64,000 nt of DNA from Oncomelania hupensis (GCA_036898135.1 CM072521.1:67679452-67743451); one strand, 5' to 3'. Shown: positions 32,266 to 44,570, counted from the first letter of the stretch. The notes: generated from the letters alone by a model not told the origin. Numbers and translations: made by a program.

Positions 32266-34790
32266 GATTTTGCCAAAAGAATGCCAATGGCCATTTTACT
32301 GTAGAGAGGTACCAGTGGTCATATTACAGTAGAAAAGTACCAGTGGTCATATTACCGTAGAAAGGTACCAGGGGTCATATTATTGTAGAAAGGTCCCAGT
32401 GGTCATATTACTGTAGAAAGGTACCAGTAGTCATATTACTGTAGAAAGGTACCAGTGGTCATATTACAGTAGAAAAGTACCAGTGGTCATATTACTGTAG
32501 AAAGGTACCAGGGGTCATATTATTGTAGAAAGGTACCAGTGGTCATATTACTGTAGAAAGGTACCAGTGGTCATATTACAGTAGAAAGGTACCAGTAGTC
32601 ATATTACTGTAGAGAGGTACCAGTAGTCATATTACTGTAGAAAGGTACCAGTAGTCATATTACTGTAGAAAGGTCCCAGTGGTCATATTACTGTAGAAAG
32701 GTACCAGTAGTCATATTACTGTAGAAAGGTACCAGTGGTCATATTACTGTAGAAAGGTACCAGTAGTCATATTACTGTAGAAAGGTACCAGTAGTCATAT
32801 TACTGTAGAAAGGTACCAGTAGTCATATTACTGTAGAAAGGTACCAGTAGTCATATTACTGTAGAGAGGTACCAGTAGTCATATTACTGTAGAAAGGTAC
32901 CAGTAGTCATATTACTGTAGAAAGGTACCAGTGGTCATATTACTGTAGAAAGGTACCAGTAGTCATATTACTGTAGAAAGGTACCAGTGGCCATTTTACT
33001 GTAGAGACTGAGAGGTACCAGTGGTCATATTACTGTAGAAATGTACCAGTGGTCATATTACTGTAGAAAGGTACCAGTAGTCATATTACTGTAGAAAGGT
33101 ACCAGTAGTCATATTACTGTAGAAAGGTACCAGTGGCCATTTTACTGTAGAGACTGAGAGGTACCAGTGGTCATATTACTGTAGAAATGTACCAGTGGTC
33201 ATATTACTGTAGAAAGGTACCAGTAGTCATATTACTGTAGAAAGGTACCAGTAGTCATATTACTGTAGAAAGGTACCAGTAGTCATATTACTGTAGAAAG
33301 GTACCAGTAGTCATATTACTGTAGAAAGGTACCAGTGGTCATATTACTGTAGAAAGGTACCAGTAGTCATATTACTGTAGAAAGGTACCAGTAGGCATAT
33401 TACTGTAGAATGGTACCAGTAGTCATATTACTGTAGAAAGGTACCAGTGGTCATATTACTGTAGAAAGGTACCAGTAGTCATATTACTGTAGAAAGGTAC
33501 CAGTAGTCATATTACTGTAGAAAGGTACCAGTAGTCATATTACTGTAGAGAGGTACCAGTGGTCATATTACTGTAGAAAGGTACCAGTGGTCATATTACT
33601 GTAGAAAGGTACCAGTAGTCATATTACTGTAGAAAGGTACCAGTAGTCATATTACTGTAGAAAGGTACCAGTGGCCATTTTACTGTAGAGACTGAGAGGT
33701 ACCAGTAGTCATATTACTGTAGAAAGGTACCAGTAGTCATATTACTGTAGAAAGGTACCAGTAGTCATATTACTGTAGAAAGGTACCAGTAGTCATATTA
33801 CTGTAGAAAGGTACCAGTAGTCATATTACTGTAGAAAGGTACCAGTAGTCATATTACTGTAGAAAGGTACCAGTAGTCATATTACTGTAGAAAGGTACCA
33901 GTGGTCATATTACTGTAGAAAGGTACCAGTAGTCATATTACTGTAGAAAGGTACCAGTAGTCATATTACTGTAGAAAGGTACCAGTAGTCATATTACTGT
34001 AGAAAGGTACCAGTAGTCATATTACTGTAGAAAGGTACCAGTAGTCATATTACTGTAGAGAGGTACCAGTGGTCATATTACTGTAGAGAGGTACCAGTGG
34101 TCATATTACTGTAGAAATGTACCAGTGGTCATATTACTGTAGAGAGGTACCAGTAGTCATATTACTGTAGAAAGGTACCAGTAGTCATATTACTGTAGAA
34201 AGGTACCAGTAGTCATATTACTGTAGAAAGGTACCAGTGGTCATATTACTGTAGAAAGGTACCAGTGGTCATATTACTGTAGAAAGGTACCAGTAGTCAT
34301 ATTACTGTAGAATGGTACCAGTAGTCATATTACTGTAGAAAGGTACCAGTGGTCATATTACTGTAGAAAGGTACCAGTAGTCATATTACTGTAGAAAGGT
34401 ACCAGTAGTCATATTACTGTAGAGAGGAACCAGTGGTCATATTACTGTAGAAAGGTACCAGTGGTCATATTACAGTAGAAAGGTACCAGTGGTCATATTA
34501 CTGTAGAAAGGTACCAGTGGTCATATTACAGTAGAAAGGTACCAGTGGTCATATTACTGTAGAAAGGTACCAGTGGTCATATTACAGTAGAAAGGTACCA
34601 GTGGTCATATTACTGTAGAAAGGTACCAGTGGTCATATTACAGTAGAAAGGTACCAGTAGTAATTTTGCTATAAAAGAATGCCAATGATCGGTGTACTGT
34701 TGAGAGGTGCCAGTCGTCTTTTTGTTATATAGAGAAAATAGAGAAATACCAGTGGTCAGTTTGTTATAGAGAGGTACCAGTATCATTTGG
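32266..34790 (+). repeat. 28-bp minisatellite, about 85 units
   Basis: Units contain GGTACCAGTGGTCATATTAC followed by TGTAGAAA. A 34-bp variant (GTAGAGACTGAGAGG) starts at 33001, 33147 and 33685. These spacings equal whole numbers of units (34 + 4x28 and 34 + 18x28). Edge units are degenerate, especially 34665-34790. No ORF of note. Confidence 0.95.
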
Positions 34791-35335
34791 ATGTGTTTTT
34801 ATTTCTTCGACTCGTGGAAACATGAGTCCTGTGAAATAGTCCAAGACAACTGTAATGCCATGCACAAACGGAGACCACGACTAGAGCTAAACCAGTAACA
34901 AAAATCAGTGCTTACAATGCGTTTTGAACTAGAGCAGATGTTGTAGCCTTAGACACTTTGTCTTAAGGACCTCTCCATACATTAGAGTCCTAATGTTGTT
35001 ATGTTGGTTTCCTCGTTACTGGAAGTGAGAGTGAAAATACTGTGTTGTGCAAAGCTTTAAGCTTCGTTCGTTGCCCAGTGTGCCTATGCCATATTTTGAC
35101 AGCTCGTAAAGATGGTTGTTCAAAAGGGACTAGGCCGCAGTCCAGCAACAATTTTCCCTCCTCAACGTGGTTTTGTTTGCTAGCGGGTCGTGGCATCTTG
35201 TTGATCGTGAGGGAGCAGCATGACCTTGTAGTGTGACCATGGACGTGTCAGGCTTGGCTCAGGGGCGGTACTGGGGCGATGATGCATCAAGTGGGCAAGA
35301 GAGAATGAATGAAATTCCTCCTGTGCTGTAAAGGC
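34791..35335. other. unassigned DNA
   Basis: No recognisable gene; the 64-codon ORFs on both strands have no family signature. Confidence 0.45.
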
Positions 35336-35811
35336 TGGCGTGACATTTGCCACGATTGTTGTGTGTGGCGTGACAATTGCCATGATTGTAGTGTGTGTCG
35401 TGACAATTGCCACGATTGTAGTGTGTGTCGTGACAATTGCCATGATTGTAGTGTGTGTCGTGACAATTGCCATGATTGTAGTGTGTGTCGTGACAATTGC
35501 CATGATTGTAGTGTGTGGCGTGACAATTGCCATGATTGTAGTGTGTGTCTTGACAATTGCCATGATTGTAGTGTGTCGTGACAATTGCCACGATTGTAGT
35601 GTGTGTCGTGACAATTGCCACGATTGTAGTGTGTGTCGTGATAATTGCCATGATTGTAGTGTGTGTCGTGACAATTGCCATGATTGTAGTGTGTGTCATG
35701 ACAATTGCCATGATTGTAGTGTGTGTCGTGACAATTGCCATGATTGTAGTGTGTGTCGTGACAATTGCCATGATTGTAGTGTGTGTCGTGACAATTGTCA
35801 TGATTGTAGTG
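35336..35811 (+). repeat. 28-bp minisatellite, left part
   Basis: About 17 units of GTGACAATTGCCATGATTGT followed by AGTGTGTC. The array continues at 37271-37457 after an inserted LINE. The repeat unit is stop-free in several frames, so long Cys/Asp/His or Val/Ile-rich ORFs run through it; they are not genes. Confidence 0.95.
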
Positions 35812-36452
35812 ATGACTCTATCCCTTTCTCAACTTCTGCTCGGAATCTGGGTGTACATCTAGATGAGAGTCTGTCCATGGAATCTCACATCAACAATCTC
35901 TGCAAATCTCTGAATTTCCATCTTCGTCGTATCAGCAAAATCCGCCAATATCTTTCTGTTGATTCTGCCAACAAGCTTGCTGTCTCCTTCATCCTTTCTA
36001 GGCTTGACTATTGCAACTCTCTCTTGGCTGGTCTTCCTAACAACAAACTTCAAAAACTTCAGCGCATTCAGAACCATGCCGCTCGGCTGGTGCTCCAACA
36101 ATCCCGACGCGCTAGCGCCACTTCCGCTCTGACTGCTCTTCACTGGCTGCCAGTGAAAGCCAGAGTTGACTACAAAGTTGCCTCTATTTGCTATCAGTCT
36201 CTTCATGACCAACATTTTCCTGTCTACCTCTCTGAACTTCTCAACCCTTACAAGCCAACCCGCACTCTTCGCTCTCAAGACGCTTCTCTTCTGACAGTTC
36301 CTCGCTACTCTCTTGGAACATTTGGCAAAAGAGCTTTTTCCGTCTATGCTCCTACCCTGTGGAACAAACTCCCATGCAGCCTTCGCCAATCTCCATCTCT
36401 TGACTCTTTCAAAGCCCAAATGAAAACCTATCTCTTCCTCTTACACCTGTAG
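35812..36452 (+). pseudogene. L2-type LINE ORF2, C-terminal fragment
   Basis: About 212 codons are intact. They include NLGVHLDESLSMESHI, SRLDYCNSLLAGLPNNKL, LQRIQNHAARLVL, ALHWLPVKARVDYKVA and APTLWNKLP, the signature of the region after the RT core in L2/CR1-type elements. Endonuclease and RT catalytic domains are absent because of 5' truncation. The frame reads on from the preceding minisatellite; that fusion is accidental. Confidence 0.9.
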
Positions 36453-36508
36453 AACATCCTCCCTTGCGGACACCCTGTTGCGCTGATACCTGAAATGTGT
36501 GTGTGTAG

Positions 36509-36552
<44 letters not shown>

Positions 36553-36710
36553 ATGGGTGTGAATGTGTGTGTGTGTGAATGTGTGGGTGAATGCGTGTGT
36601 ACGTGGATGCATGTGCGTATGCGTGTACTTGTCTTAAAATTGTTTTGCTTTTTTAAATGACATTTGATCCCTCTTAACTTGTTTTCACTGTAAATGAAAT
36701 TAGAAACTGC

Positions 36711-36777
<67 letters not shown>

Positions 36778-37270
36778 TATTATTATTATTATTGTTATTG
36801 GTGTTGTTACTATTATTATGAGAATCACAAATATGTTTTCTTTTTAAACCAGATTAATGCCATTACACAAGCTTTTATTCTCTTCATCTGGCCTGTCATA
36901 CGTTGTAACGATGTTTAGTTATTCAACGATTATTCTACTTTTAAAACTGCTGTATTTCACCACCATTTACACTTTACATCTTAGATGAGGCATTGTTGAT
37001 CTGCCTCTTTTGGTATTAACGTCCCTCTCTTAATTTTTTTTTCTGTGAAATTATTCATTTATTTTCTATAAGTTTATTGATTGATTGACTGATTTTATAC
37101 TTTTATTTGTTGGTTTGTTACCTTTACTAGGTTTACATGTTGTCTTGTTTTTAAATGCAGAATAGATTTATTATGCGTGTGTATCTGTGTGTGGCTGCGT
37201 GTGATCAAGCGCTTTGTGAAGCATTTTATGTTTGAATTGCGCTATACAAAATAAATTATTATTATTATTA
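35812..37270 (+). mobile_element. 5'-truncated L2-type LINE inserted in the minisatellite
   Basis: The element comprises the C-terminal RT coding end (35812-36452), an 800-bp 3' UTR with (GT)n and (ATT)n tracts, and the terminal hairpin AAGCGCTTTG...GCGCTATACAAAATAAA followed by (ATT)n. The array units on either side join when it is removed. The five bases TAGTG precede it and repeat at 37271-37275. Confidence 0.9.
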
Positions 37271-37457
37271 TAGTGTGTGTCGTGACAATTGCCATGATGG
37301 TAGTGTGTGTCATGACAATTGCCATGATTGTAGTGTGTGTCATGACAATTGCCATGATTGTAGTGTGTGTCGTGACAATTGCCATGATTGTAGTGTGTGT
37401 CATGACAATTGCCATGATTGTAGTGTGTGTCGTGACAATTGCCATGATGGTAGTGTG
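37271..37457 (+). repeat. 28-bp minisatellite, right part
   Basis: Six to seven units identical in type to 35336-35811, separated from them only by the inserted LINE. Confidence 0.95.
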
Positions 37458-37985
37458 TTGTCCTTGTTCGCTATGTAGGCTTAGCAAACTCCTTACGAGT
37501 CAGCGTTTTCTTGTCAGTTTGTTAAAAGTCGAAACCGAAGTGTATATATATATATTTGGAGTTTTGCACTCGGCAATGGTAGTTTATGGATCCTGTTGAT
37601 TGTGGGTTAGTTAGTTAGCTAGTCATTGTTTATAGGGTCCAGCGGATGGCAAAGAGCCCAATCGGGATTGTCTGCCTTTAGTTGTTAGCCGCACAGTCTG
37701 TGTTAAGTCATGACAGTATTGCAAGTTGGTCGGTTGTCAATATTACTGTGTTGTGATCGTCGGGGCCGTTTCAAAGAGCATTTCAAGTTGCAATTTGGCG
37801 CTATTGGCGGCTGCTCTCTGAGCCTGAATGTGTTTTATGAGAACAATTGATGTAAATTTGAGTATTTACAGTTTGTTGATAAAAACAAGAAGTTGTGTGT
37901 ACAGAACGGGTTGTAGATGTCTTCAAAGCGTTTAACGTGTAGATGTCTTCAATGGCGTTTAACGTCAGCATCTTGCATATCATGC
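37458..37985. other. unassigned DNA
   Basis: No recognisable gene or array. Confidence 0.45.
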
Positions 37986-38225
37986 TAAACAGGTTGTTGA
38001 TGGAGCAGGTATTGAAACAACATTTAACAAGTGTCCTGTTGAGAGAGTACAGTGCTGGGGCCAAGTTGCTTAACAGATTGTTGATGGAGCAGGTATTGAA
38101 ACAACATTTAACAAATGTCGTGTTGAGAGAGTACAGTGCTGGGGGCCAAGTTACTGAACAGATTGTTGATGAAGCAGGTATTGAAACAACTTTTAACAGG
38201 TGTCTTGTTGAGGGGCCAAGTTGTA
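37986..38225 (+). repeat. three-copy tandem repeat of about 82 bp
   Basis: Each copy has AACAGRTTGTTGATG, GCAGGTATTGAAACAAC and TGTTGAG. The 87-109 codon ORFs are read from the repeats. Confidence 0.9.
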
Positions 38226-38276
38226 TACATGATGTCGCTAATGGATTATTACAGAGGTGTGTCTGTGTGTGAGGGT

Positions 38277-38455
38277 AAAACAGAACAGAATATAACCATC
38301 ATTATAAAATATTACCAAAACACATACACATTAAATGTCTACACTACTAAATAATAACACCACAAAGCCCTAAGGTATTAGTTAGTAGTGTAGGCATTTA
38401 ATATATATGTATTTCGGTAATATTTTATAATGATGTTTATATTCTATTTTGTTTG
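38277..38455. repeat. foldback element with 73-bp arms
   Basis: The left arm 38277-38349 and right arm 38382-38455 are inverted copies (for example AATATTACCAAAACACAT against ATGTATTTCGGTAATATT) around a 32-bp loop. The right arm and following sequence to 38558 are shared with 20462-20858; the left arm is not. Confidence 0.85.
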
Positions 38456-38558
38456 TGTAAATAAATTAGAGTAAAGCCTGGGCGTCCCCTGCAGGAGATG
38501 CCTTTATTGTACAGTGACCTGAGGTGGAGTGCCTTCAGTGTTACCATTAGGGTTGTTT
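38382..38558 (+). repeat. dispersed repeat, copy B (SINE-free)
   Basis: Matches 20462-20858 with the SINE removed. The empty target reads GCCTGGGCGTC at 38475-38485. Confidence 0.85.
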
Positions 38559-38714
38559 TGGCAGACCTTTTATACGATCAGGGGCGAGTGTGGTCCTGGA
38601 TCGGGTTTTTTGCAGTCCGCTCAACCCTATAAACATTGACTGACTAACTATTGATGTTGTCTTCAAAGAAAGGCGTTTTATATCAGAGCACAGCGTTTTG
38701 TACTGTAGAAATAG

Positions 38715-39115
38715 CTTAACCCATGTGGAGGTGTACCCAGTTAAACCCATGTAGAGGTGTACCCAGCTTAACCCATGTGGAGGTGTACCCAGCTTAACCC
38801 ATGTAGAGGTGTACCCAGCTTAACCCATGTGGAGGTGTACCCAGCTAAACCCATGTGGAGGTGTACCCATCTAAACCCATGTAGAGATGTACCCAGCTTA
38901 ACCCATGTGGAGGTGTACCCAGCTAAACCCATGTGGAGGTGTACTCAGCTAAACCCATTTGGAGGTGTACCCAGCTAAACAAATGGGGAGGTGAACCCAG
39001 CTAAACCCATGGGGAGGTGAACCCAGCTAAACAAATGGGGAGGTGAACCCAGCTAAACAAATGGGGAGGTGAACCCAGCTAAACAAATGGGGAGGTGTAC
39101 CCAGCTAAACCCATG
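38715..39115 (+). repeat. 26-bp minisatellite
   Basis: About 15 units of CCCATGTGGAGGTGTACCCA followed by GCTTAA or GCTAAA. Confidence 0.95.
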
Positions 39116-39955
39116 GGGAAGTGCATCATAGACATGATGGTGTTGAGTTATCTGTGGCCTAGCTAAAGCCATGTGGAGGTGCATCATAGGCATGATGGTT
39201 TTGAGTTATCTGTGGCCTAGCTAATGCCATGTGGGGGTGTTGAGTTATCTGTGGCCTAGCTAAAGCCATGTAGAGGTGCATCATAGGCATGATGGTGTTG
39301 AGTTATCTGTGGCCTAGCTAAAGCCATGTGGAGGTGTTGAGTTATCTGTGGCCTAGCTAAAGCCATGTGGAGGTGTTGAGTTATCTGTGGCCTAGCTAAT
39401 GCCATGTGGAGGTGTTGAGTTATCTGTGGCCTAGCTAAAGCCATGTGGAGGTGCATCATAGGCATGATGGTTTTGAGTTATCTGTGGCCTAGCTAATGCC
39501 ATGTGGGGGTGTTGAGTTATCTGTGGCCTAGCTAAAGCCATGTAGAGGTGCATCATAGACATGATGGTGTTGAGTTATCTGTGGCCTAGCTAAAGCCATG
39601 TAGAGGTGCATCATAGACATGGTGGTGTTGAGTTATCTGTGGCCTAGCTAAAGCCATGTGGAGGTGCATCATAGGCATGATGGTTTTGAGTTATCTGTGG
39701 CCTAGCTAATGCCATGTGGTGGTGTTGAGTTATCTGTGGCCTAGCTAAAGCCATGTAGAGGTGCATCATAGACATGATGGTGTTGAGTTATCTGTGGCCT
39801 AGCTAAAGCCATGTGGAGGTGCATCATAGACATTATGGTGTTGAGTTATCTGTGGCCTAGCTAAAGCCATGTGGTGGTGTTGAGTTATCTGTGGCCTAGC
39901 TAAACCCATGTGGAGGTGCATCATAGACATGATGGTGTTGAGTTATCTGTCGGCC
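39116..39955 (+). repeat. composite 39/58-bp minisatellite derived from the 26-bp unit
   Basis: Units start CCATGTGGAGGTG and end CTAGCTAAAG like the preceding array but contain TTGAGTTATCTGTGGC. Long units add GCATCATAGGCATGATGG, which is itself a short palindrome. Long and short units alternate. Confidence 0.93.
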
Positions 39956-39999
39956 ACAGCCAGCAGGTGAGCACCTCGGAGGACTTGAATTAGATCTTT

Positions 40000-40060
40000 T
40001 ATCGGGCAGCGCCTTGAGCGGCTGTTGAGCTGTAAACAGCGCTATACATCAACGTTTTGT
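40000..40060 (+). mobile_element. L2-type 3' tail remnant
   Basis: AGCGCCTTGAGCGGCTGTTG followed by AACAGCGCTATACATC, the terminal hairpin form of the L2-type LINE. Confidence 0.6.
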
Positions 40061-40079
40061 TGGCGCAGAATATGAGGTT

Positions 40080-40285
40080 TTGAGGTGTAGCGCTCGTGGA
40101 CAGGGTTTAAGTTATTATCAGTAGTTAAAGCATGGATTGACGTTGTCCGCATCGTAACATTTAACAGGTGTAATATTAGTGTAGCGCCTGTGGACAGGGT
40201 TTAATATATTTTAAGTAGTTAAAGCATGTATTGACGTTGTCCGCATCGTAGCATTTAACAGGTGTAATATTAGTGTAGCGTGTGT
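40080..40285 (+). repeat. two-copy tandem repeat of about 105 bp
   Basis: GTGGACAGGGTTTAA, ATTGACGTTGTCCGCATCGT and AACAGGTGTAATATTAGTG each occur twice. Confidence 0.9.
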
Positions 40286-42200
40286 TGTGTTGTGTAGGTA
40301 ACATATGTCATTGTTGTGCAGCTGCGTCAAGGTTATCACTATCGCTGTCAACAAAACCAGCACGCTTGTAAGTGCAACGCCTGCGGACAGGGCTTCAGAT
40401 ATTGAAGCCTTTATTGATAGAGATACAATCTAACAGATTTTGACATCCGTGTTACAGCGTTGTCTCTTTCGGTGTAAATAAAACGACCATTAGGGAGGTG
40501 TACGATATGATTATCTTTGTGTTAAAAGCCGGATGTTTTGCCGTGCCGTGCCTGTGGAAGGGTTTAGACAGGGTTTTAAGTGCCGCCAAAGCTTGGTCGC
40601 CTTGCCATGATTCACCCTCGGGGCAGTTAAGATACCATGTGTTCACTCCTCCGTGTAAGGAATACAATACAATTGTGACGAGGTCAAAGGGACTGAAGAG
40701 TATGTTGTTAAAACCTGGCCTTGCTAGAAAAGTCCATCAGCTGAGAAGAGGATACTTTTTAACGAACTGAGTGTTTGAATATATTTGAATTTCTGTGAAT
40801 GTGATGTTCACCTCCGACTCTACACTGCATGTGTTGCATAGTTAAGTTAAGTATGCCACTTTTGAACGAAGAGAGTATTTTGTTTTCATCGTCGCTTCAG
40901 TTATTTAGTATGTGACTGTGAGTATAGTATCATTTCACTGCTGAAGAAGATTGTTGTTTATAGCGAAATTAAACTCTTTTTATCTGCTGTGTTTGATTTC
41001 CTTTGGGGTTGAGCTGTCTCCTCTGTCCTATAGATTATATCGGACGGCGTCTTTATTTATTTTATTTATTTATTTTATTTCACGTCTATTCACATCCGAT
41101 GATGGACAGAATTGAACGACGGACAGTGCAGTGTGGGTGGTAAAGCTTTAGTCCTGCAAGTGGACGAGGACTTTATATGTAAATCGCATGATGTAGTACC
41201 AGTGGCAGTGAACGATAATGTTGTTAAAGTATTTATTAGTACAGTTGTAGGACGCAATCATTGAATATGACTTTAGATGTAAATCGCATGATGCAGTACC
41301 AGTGGAAAGAATTTATTTATGCAGACGGAGCTAGAGAGTAAGCATGGTGTATGTGTGAAAGTGTGATTTAGCGTGGGTGTGTATGAGTGCCGGGGTGCCT
41401 ATACAATTATTAATGTGTTTGTTTTATTGCCTGCCAATTTGTTGTATGCTATTTATCTTTCAGAGAGTTTAATTTTCTAGTTGACATTTGGTTTTAGGGC
41501 ATTGTGTGTGTGTACGGTACTTATCATCGTTTTTTTCTTTTAATCATGTGCATTCCCCTCCCCCCTCCTCCCCTTATAAATCCACAATAATTTTAATGTT
41601 GAATGTTTGTTTATAAATATAAAGTTTATGCATTGATTTAGCCCAATCTTACAAATATGAGGTGTAAGTATACTTGAGTGTACGCGTGTATGGGATTGAG
41701 TGTATGAGCTTAAAAGAGAGCGATAGACAGACGATTGAACAGATAGATAGTATACCACATTTACAACGTGAACGATAGGGTGTAGTGTGAAATGGCAATA
41801 AATGAAGTATGCACGGCACAGTAACGTTGTAAACGTGGTAGGCCTATGTGTGCATGAGGTATAGTTGACGAGTATTACCAATGATGTAGCTTCAATAGCA
41901 GTGTCAATGAAAGACGCAATGTAATTTACCTAAACGTTTAGACTCAGCCTGCTTGTGTTATCACACTGTACCAATGCATCATCTGTTTGTAGTGTTAGTT
42001 TAAGGTGATGACTTTACACTAGGAATAGACAAGTGTTGTAATTACGTTGAAGCCTACGTGTTTTGCACTCCGTGAGGGACAGGGCTCATGTGATTTGACC
42101 TGTGTTTAGTTCACGTAAGTGCGCGGTGCATGGTTGCCTACACTTAGCTTTACCTGTGTTGTGTTCATATAGAGCATGCGGAGTGCATTGTAGAATGAGG
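40286..42200. other. unassigned DNA
   Basis: A duplicated phrase GTAAATCGCATGATG..GTACCAGTGG occurs at about 41180 and 41279. An AT-rich TTTATTTA tract lies near 41053. No gene recognised; the 90-113 codon ORFs lack any signature. Confidence 0.5.
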
Positions 42201-42895
42201 TGTTAAGAGCCTTAGAAAGCAGTTGGCGTGTGGACGAAGCGTGTTTTTTTAAGATCGTAATGTGGTGCTAAGCACGTTGGAAAGTAGCTGGTGTTTGGAT
42301 TAAGCGTGCTTGTTAATATGCTGATATGGTGTTAAGCACGTTGGAAAGTAGCTGGTGTTTGGATTAAGCGTGCTTGTTAATATGCTGATATGGTGTTAAG
42401 CACGTTGGAAAGTAGCTGGTGTTTGGATTAAGCGTGCTTGTTAATATGCTGATATGGTGTTAAGCACGTTGGAAAGTAGCTGGTGTTTGGATTAAGCGTG
42501 CTTGTTAATATGCTGATATGGTGTTAAGCACGTTGGAAAGTAGCTGGTGTTTGGATTAAGCGTGCTTGTTAATATGTTGATATGGTGCTAAGCACTTTGG
42601 AAAGTAGCTGGTGTTTGGATTAAGCGTGCTTGTTAAGATGTTGATATGGTGCTAAGCACGTTGGAAAGTAGCTGGTGTTTGGATTAAGCGTGCTTGTTAA
42701 GATGTTGATGTGGTGTTAAGCACGTTGGAAAGTAGCTGGTGTTTGGATTAAGCGTGCTTGTTAATATGTTGATATAGTGTTAAGCACGTTGGAAAGTAGC
42801 TGGTGTTTGGATTAAGCGTGCTTGTTAAGATGTTGATGTGGTGTTAAGCACGTTGGAAAGTAGCTGGTGTTTGGAGGAAGTGTGCTTGTTAAGGT
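42200..42895 (+). repeat. 64-bp minisatellite, about 10 units
   Basis: Regular units start TTGGAAAGTAGCTGGTGTTT at 42277 and recur every 64 bp to 42853. A degenerate unit lies at the left edge and another stray one near 43125. Confidence 0.95.
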
Positions 42896-43795
42896 GTTAA
42901 CGTGTGCCTGTATGTTAAAAACTTCATTTCAATTATTTTTTAGTCTTTACAACGACCGCAATTAGCATGTTGAATATTGTGTGATTATACCCGGATATAA
43001 AGGCAGTAGACGATTTACGAATGGATGATTGTATGTGGTTTGTAATTGAAAGTTTGACGAAGTGTTAGGTCTGAGTTTAAGGCAGTGGAGTTAGCACAAA
43101 ACGGGTATATTATACGTTATGGCGTTGAAAGCATTAGAAAGCGGTTGGTGTTTGTGTACTTGTTAAATTTTGGTTTGCACTATAACTCCAAAAGCAAGGG
43201 ATTTGAACATCGTTTAAGGCAGTGACTTGACGACGAGGATTTAACGCGATGTAGTGTCAGTGTTAAGTTAATATGCACAAAAAGTGTTTAACGCGATGTA
43301 GTGTCGGTGTTAAGTTGATATGCACAGAAAGTGTTTGGCTTCTATGTGATGATTGGTGTTGGACCTGACTACATAAATTCCGGTAAGCCGGCATGCGTTG
43401 TTCGCTATGTACAGTATACCGGTACTGGTTCCGTGTACCGCAATTGGTTCCATGTACCGGTACGCTGGGTAAACTTCCTTTTCCTGTAAAACTATATTTT
43501 GGGCCAGAGACCGCACTCTGCAATTTACGTTCTAAAACATAGGCGTGCGCCTAAAATATTAAATGATACGGTTGACATGTTCTTATTGAAGCTCCATCCA
43601 GAATTGTTCCAAGTTGGTGTTGCTAAAATGAACGGATAAGCATGGTGTCAGTCAGTGGTGTGAAGAGCTGTATTGCTTACAGTAAAACATAGTGCATGCC
43701 ATTGCCACGATAGTAAATGTGCTTCAGGCCTTTGTGTGACAAGGCGAGGCATTACTGGAGTCATGTTTAATATACCTTTTCACCCAAGAGGCAGT
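42896..43795. other. unassigned DNA
   Basis: A two-copy repeat of about 53 bp lies at 43226-43335 (TTTAACGCGATGTAGTGTC). Nothing else recognised. Confidence 0.5.
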
Positions 43796-43979
43796 GGGGC
43801 CGGGTAGCTCAATTGGTAGAGCGTCTTACTAGTAACCGAAAGGGTCTTGGTTCGAATCACGGATTGGCCAACGTGTGACCATATTATTTTTCCCTTACCA
43901 TCAACTGGTTCGCTGTTGTCAGAATAATGTGACCAGTAGTCGCCTGTACGCTCCGGTGTCGTGTGACTATATTCTACAG
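43796..43979 (+). mobile_element. tRNA-derived SINE, family 1, copy 3
   Basis: Same head (GGGCCGGGTAGCTCAATTGG at 43797-43816) and body as the copies at 298 and 57301, but more diverged. No clear target duplication. Confidence 0.9.
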
Positions 43980-44570
43980 TTACCCTTCCCCAAATTGCTG
44001 ACGGCATGATCATTGCAGTGTGGCTGCGAAATGTGCGAAAGGAACAGTTTGTAATAGATTAATAATTAATAACAGACAATCTACATCATCAGTAGTGTGC
44101 ATGTTATTATAAGTGAAAACGACTTTAAAAGGTTGAAATATGCTACTGTAATTAAAGATTTTATATGATGTGGTAGTAGCAATAATGATGTGTGTGAAGG
44201 TAATTAACGATATGGTTGTCCTAAAGGCATGTCTAGGTTAAGGCCTGTGGCAAAGATGTCACAGTCCATCTATGCTTAAGGTAACTAATAGTCCGGGTCC
44301 GCAGGTAAAGACAGGAAGTTGACAGCGGAGAAGGTGTGTCGTGTTGGGTTTGACTCAGGCCTGGGCTATGTGTGTTTGACCATCTTTGCGCCAATGAGGA
44401 CAGTGTTTCCACAGCAGTTAGCCCTCTTAGCGGTATGGCCATGTAAACCTGTACGCAGACAGTTACATATCTATCAATCCTTCGCCCTTGGCTCAGTTCC
44501 TGTGATTATATGTCTTTTGACACATCGTTTGATCGTAGACCTACGATACTATAAACAAAGGGTTTCTGCA
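43980..44570. other. unassigned DNA
   Basis: No recognisable gene or repeat. Confidence 0.45.

Noticed and set aside
32266..34790. CRISPR-like array of 28-bp repeats
   Set aside because: There are no unique spacers: units are directly adjacent, and the genome is eukaryotic.
35340..36452. 370-codon ORF joining a repeat protein to an RT-like C terminus
   Set aside because: The N-terminal part is the 28-bp minisatellite and the C-terminal part is a truncated L2 LINE that inserted into it; the in-frame fusion is accidental.
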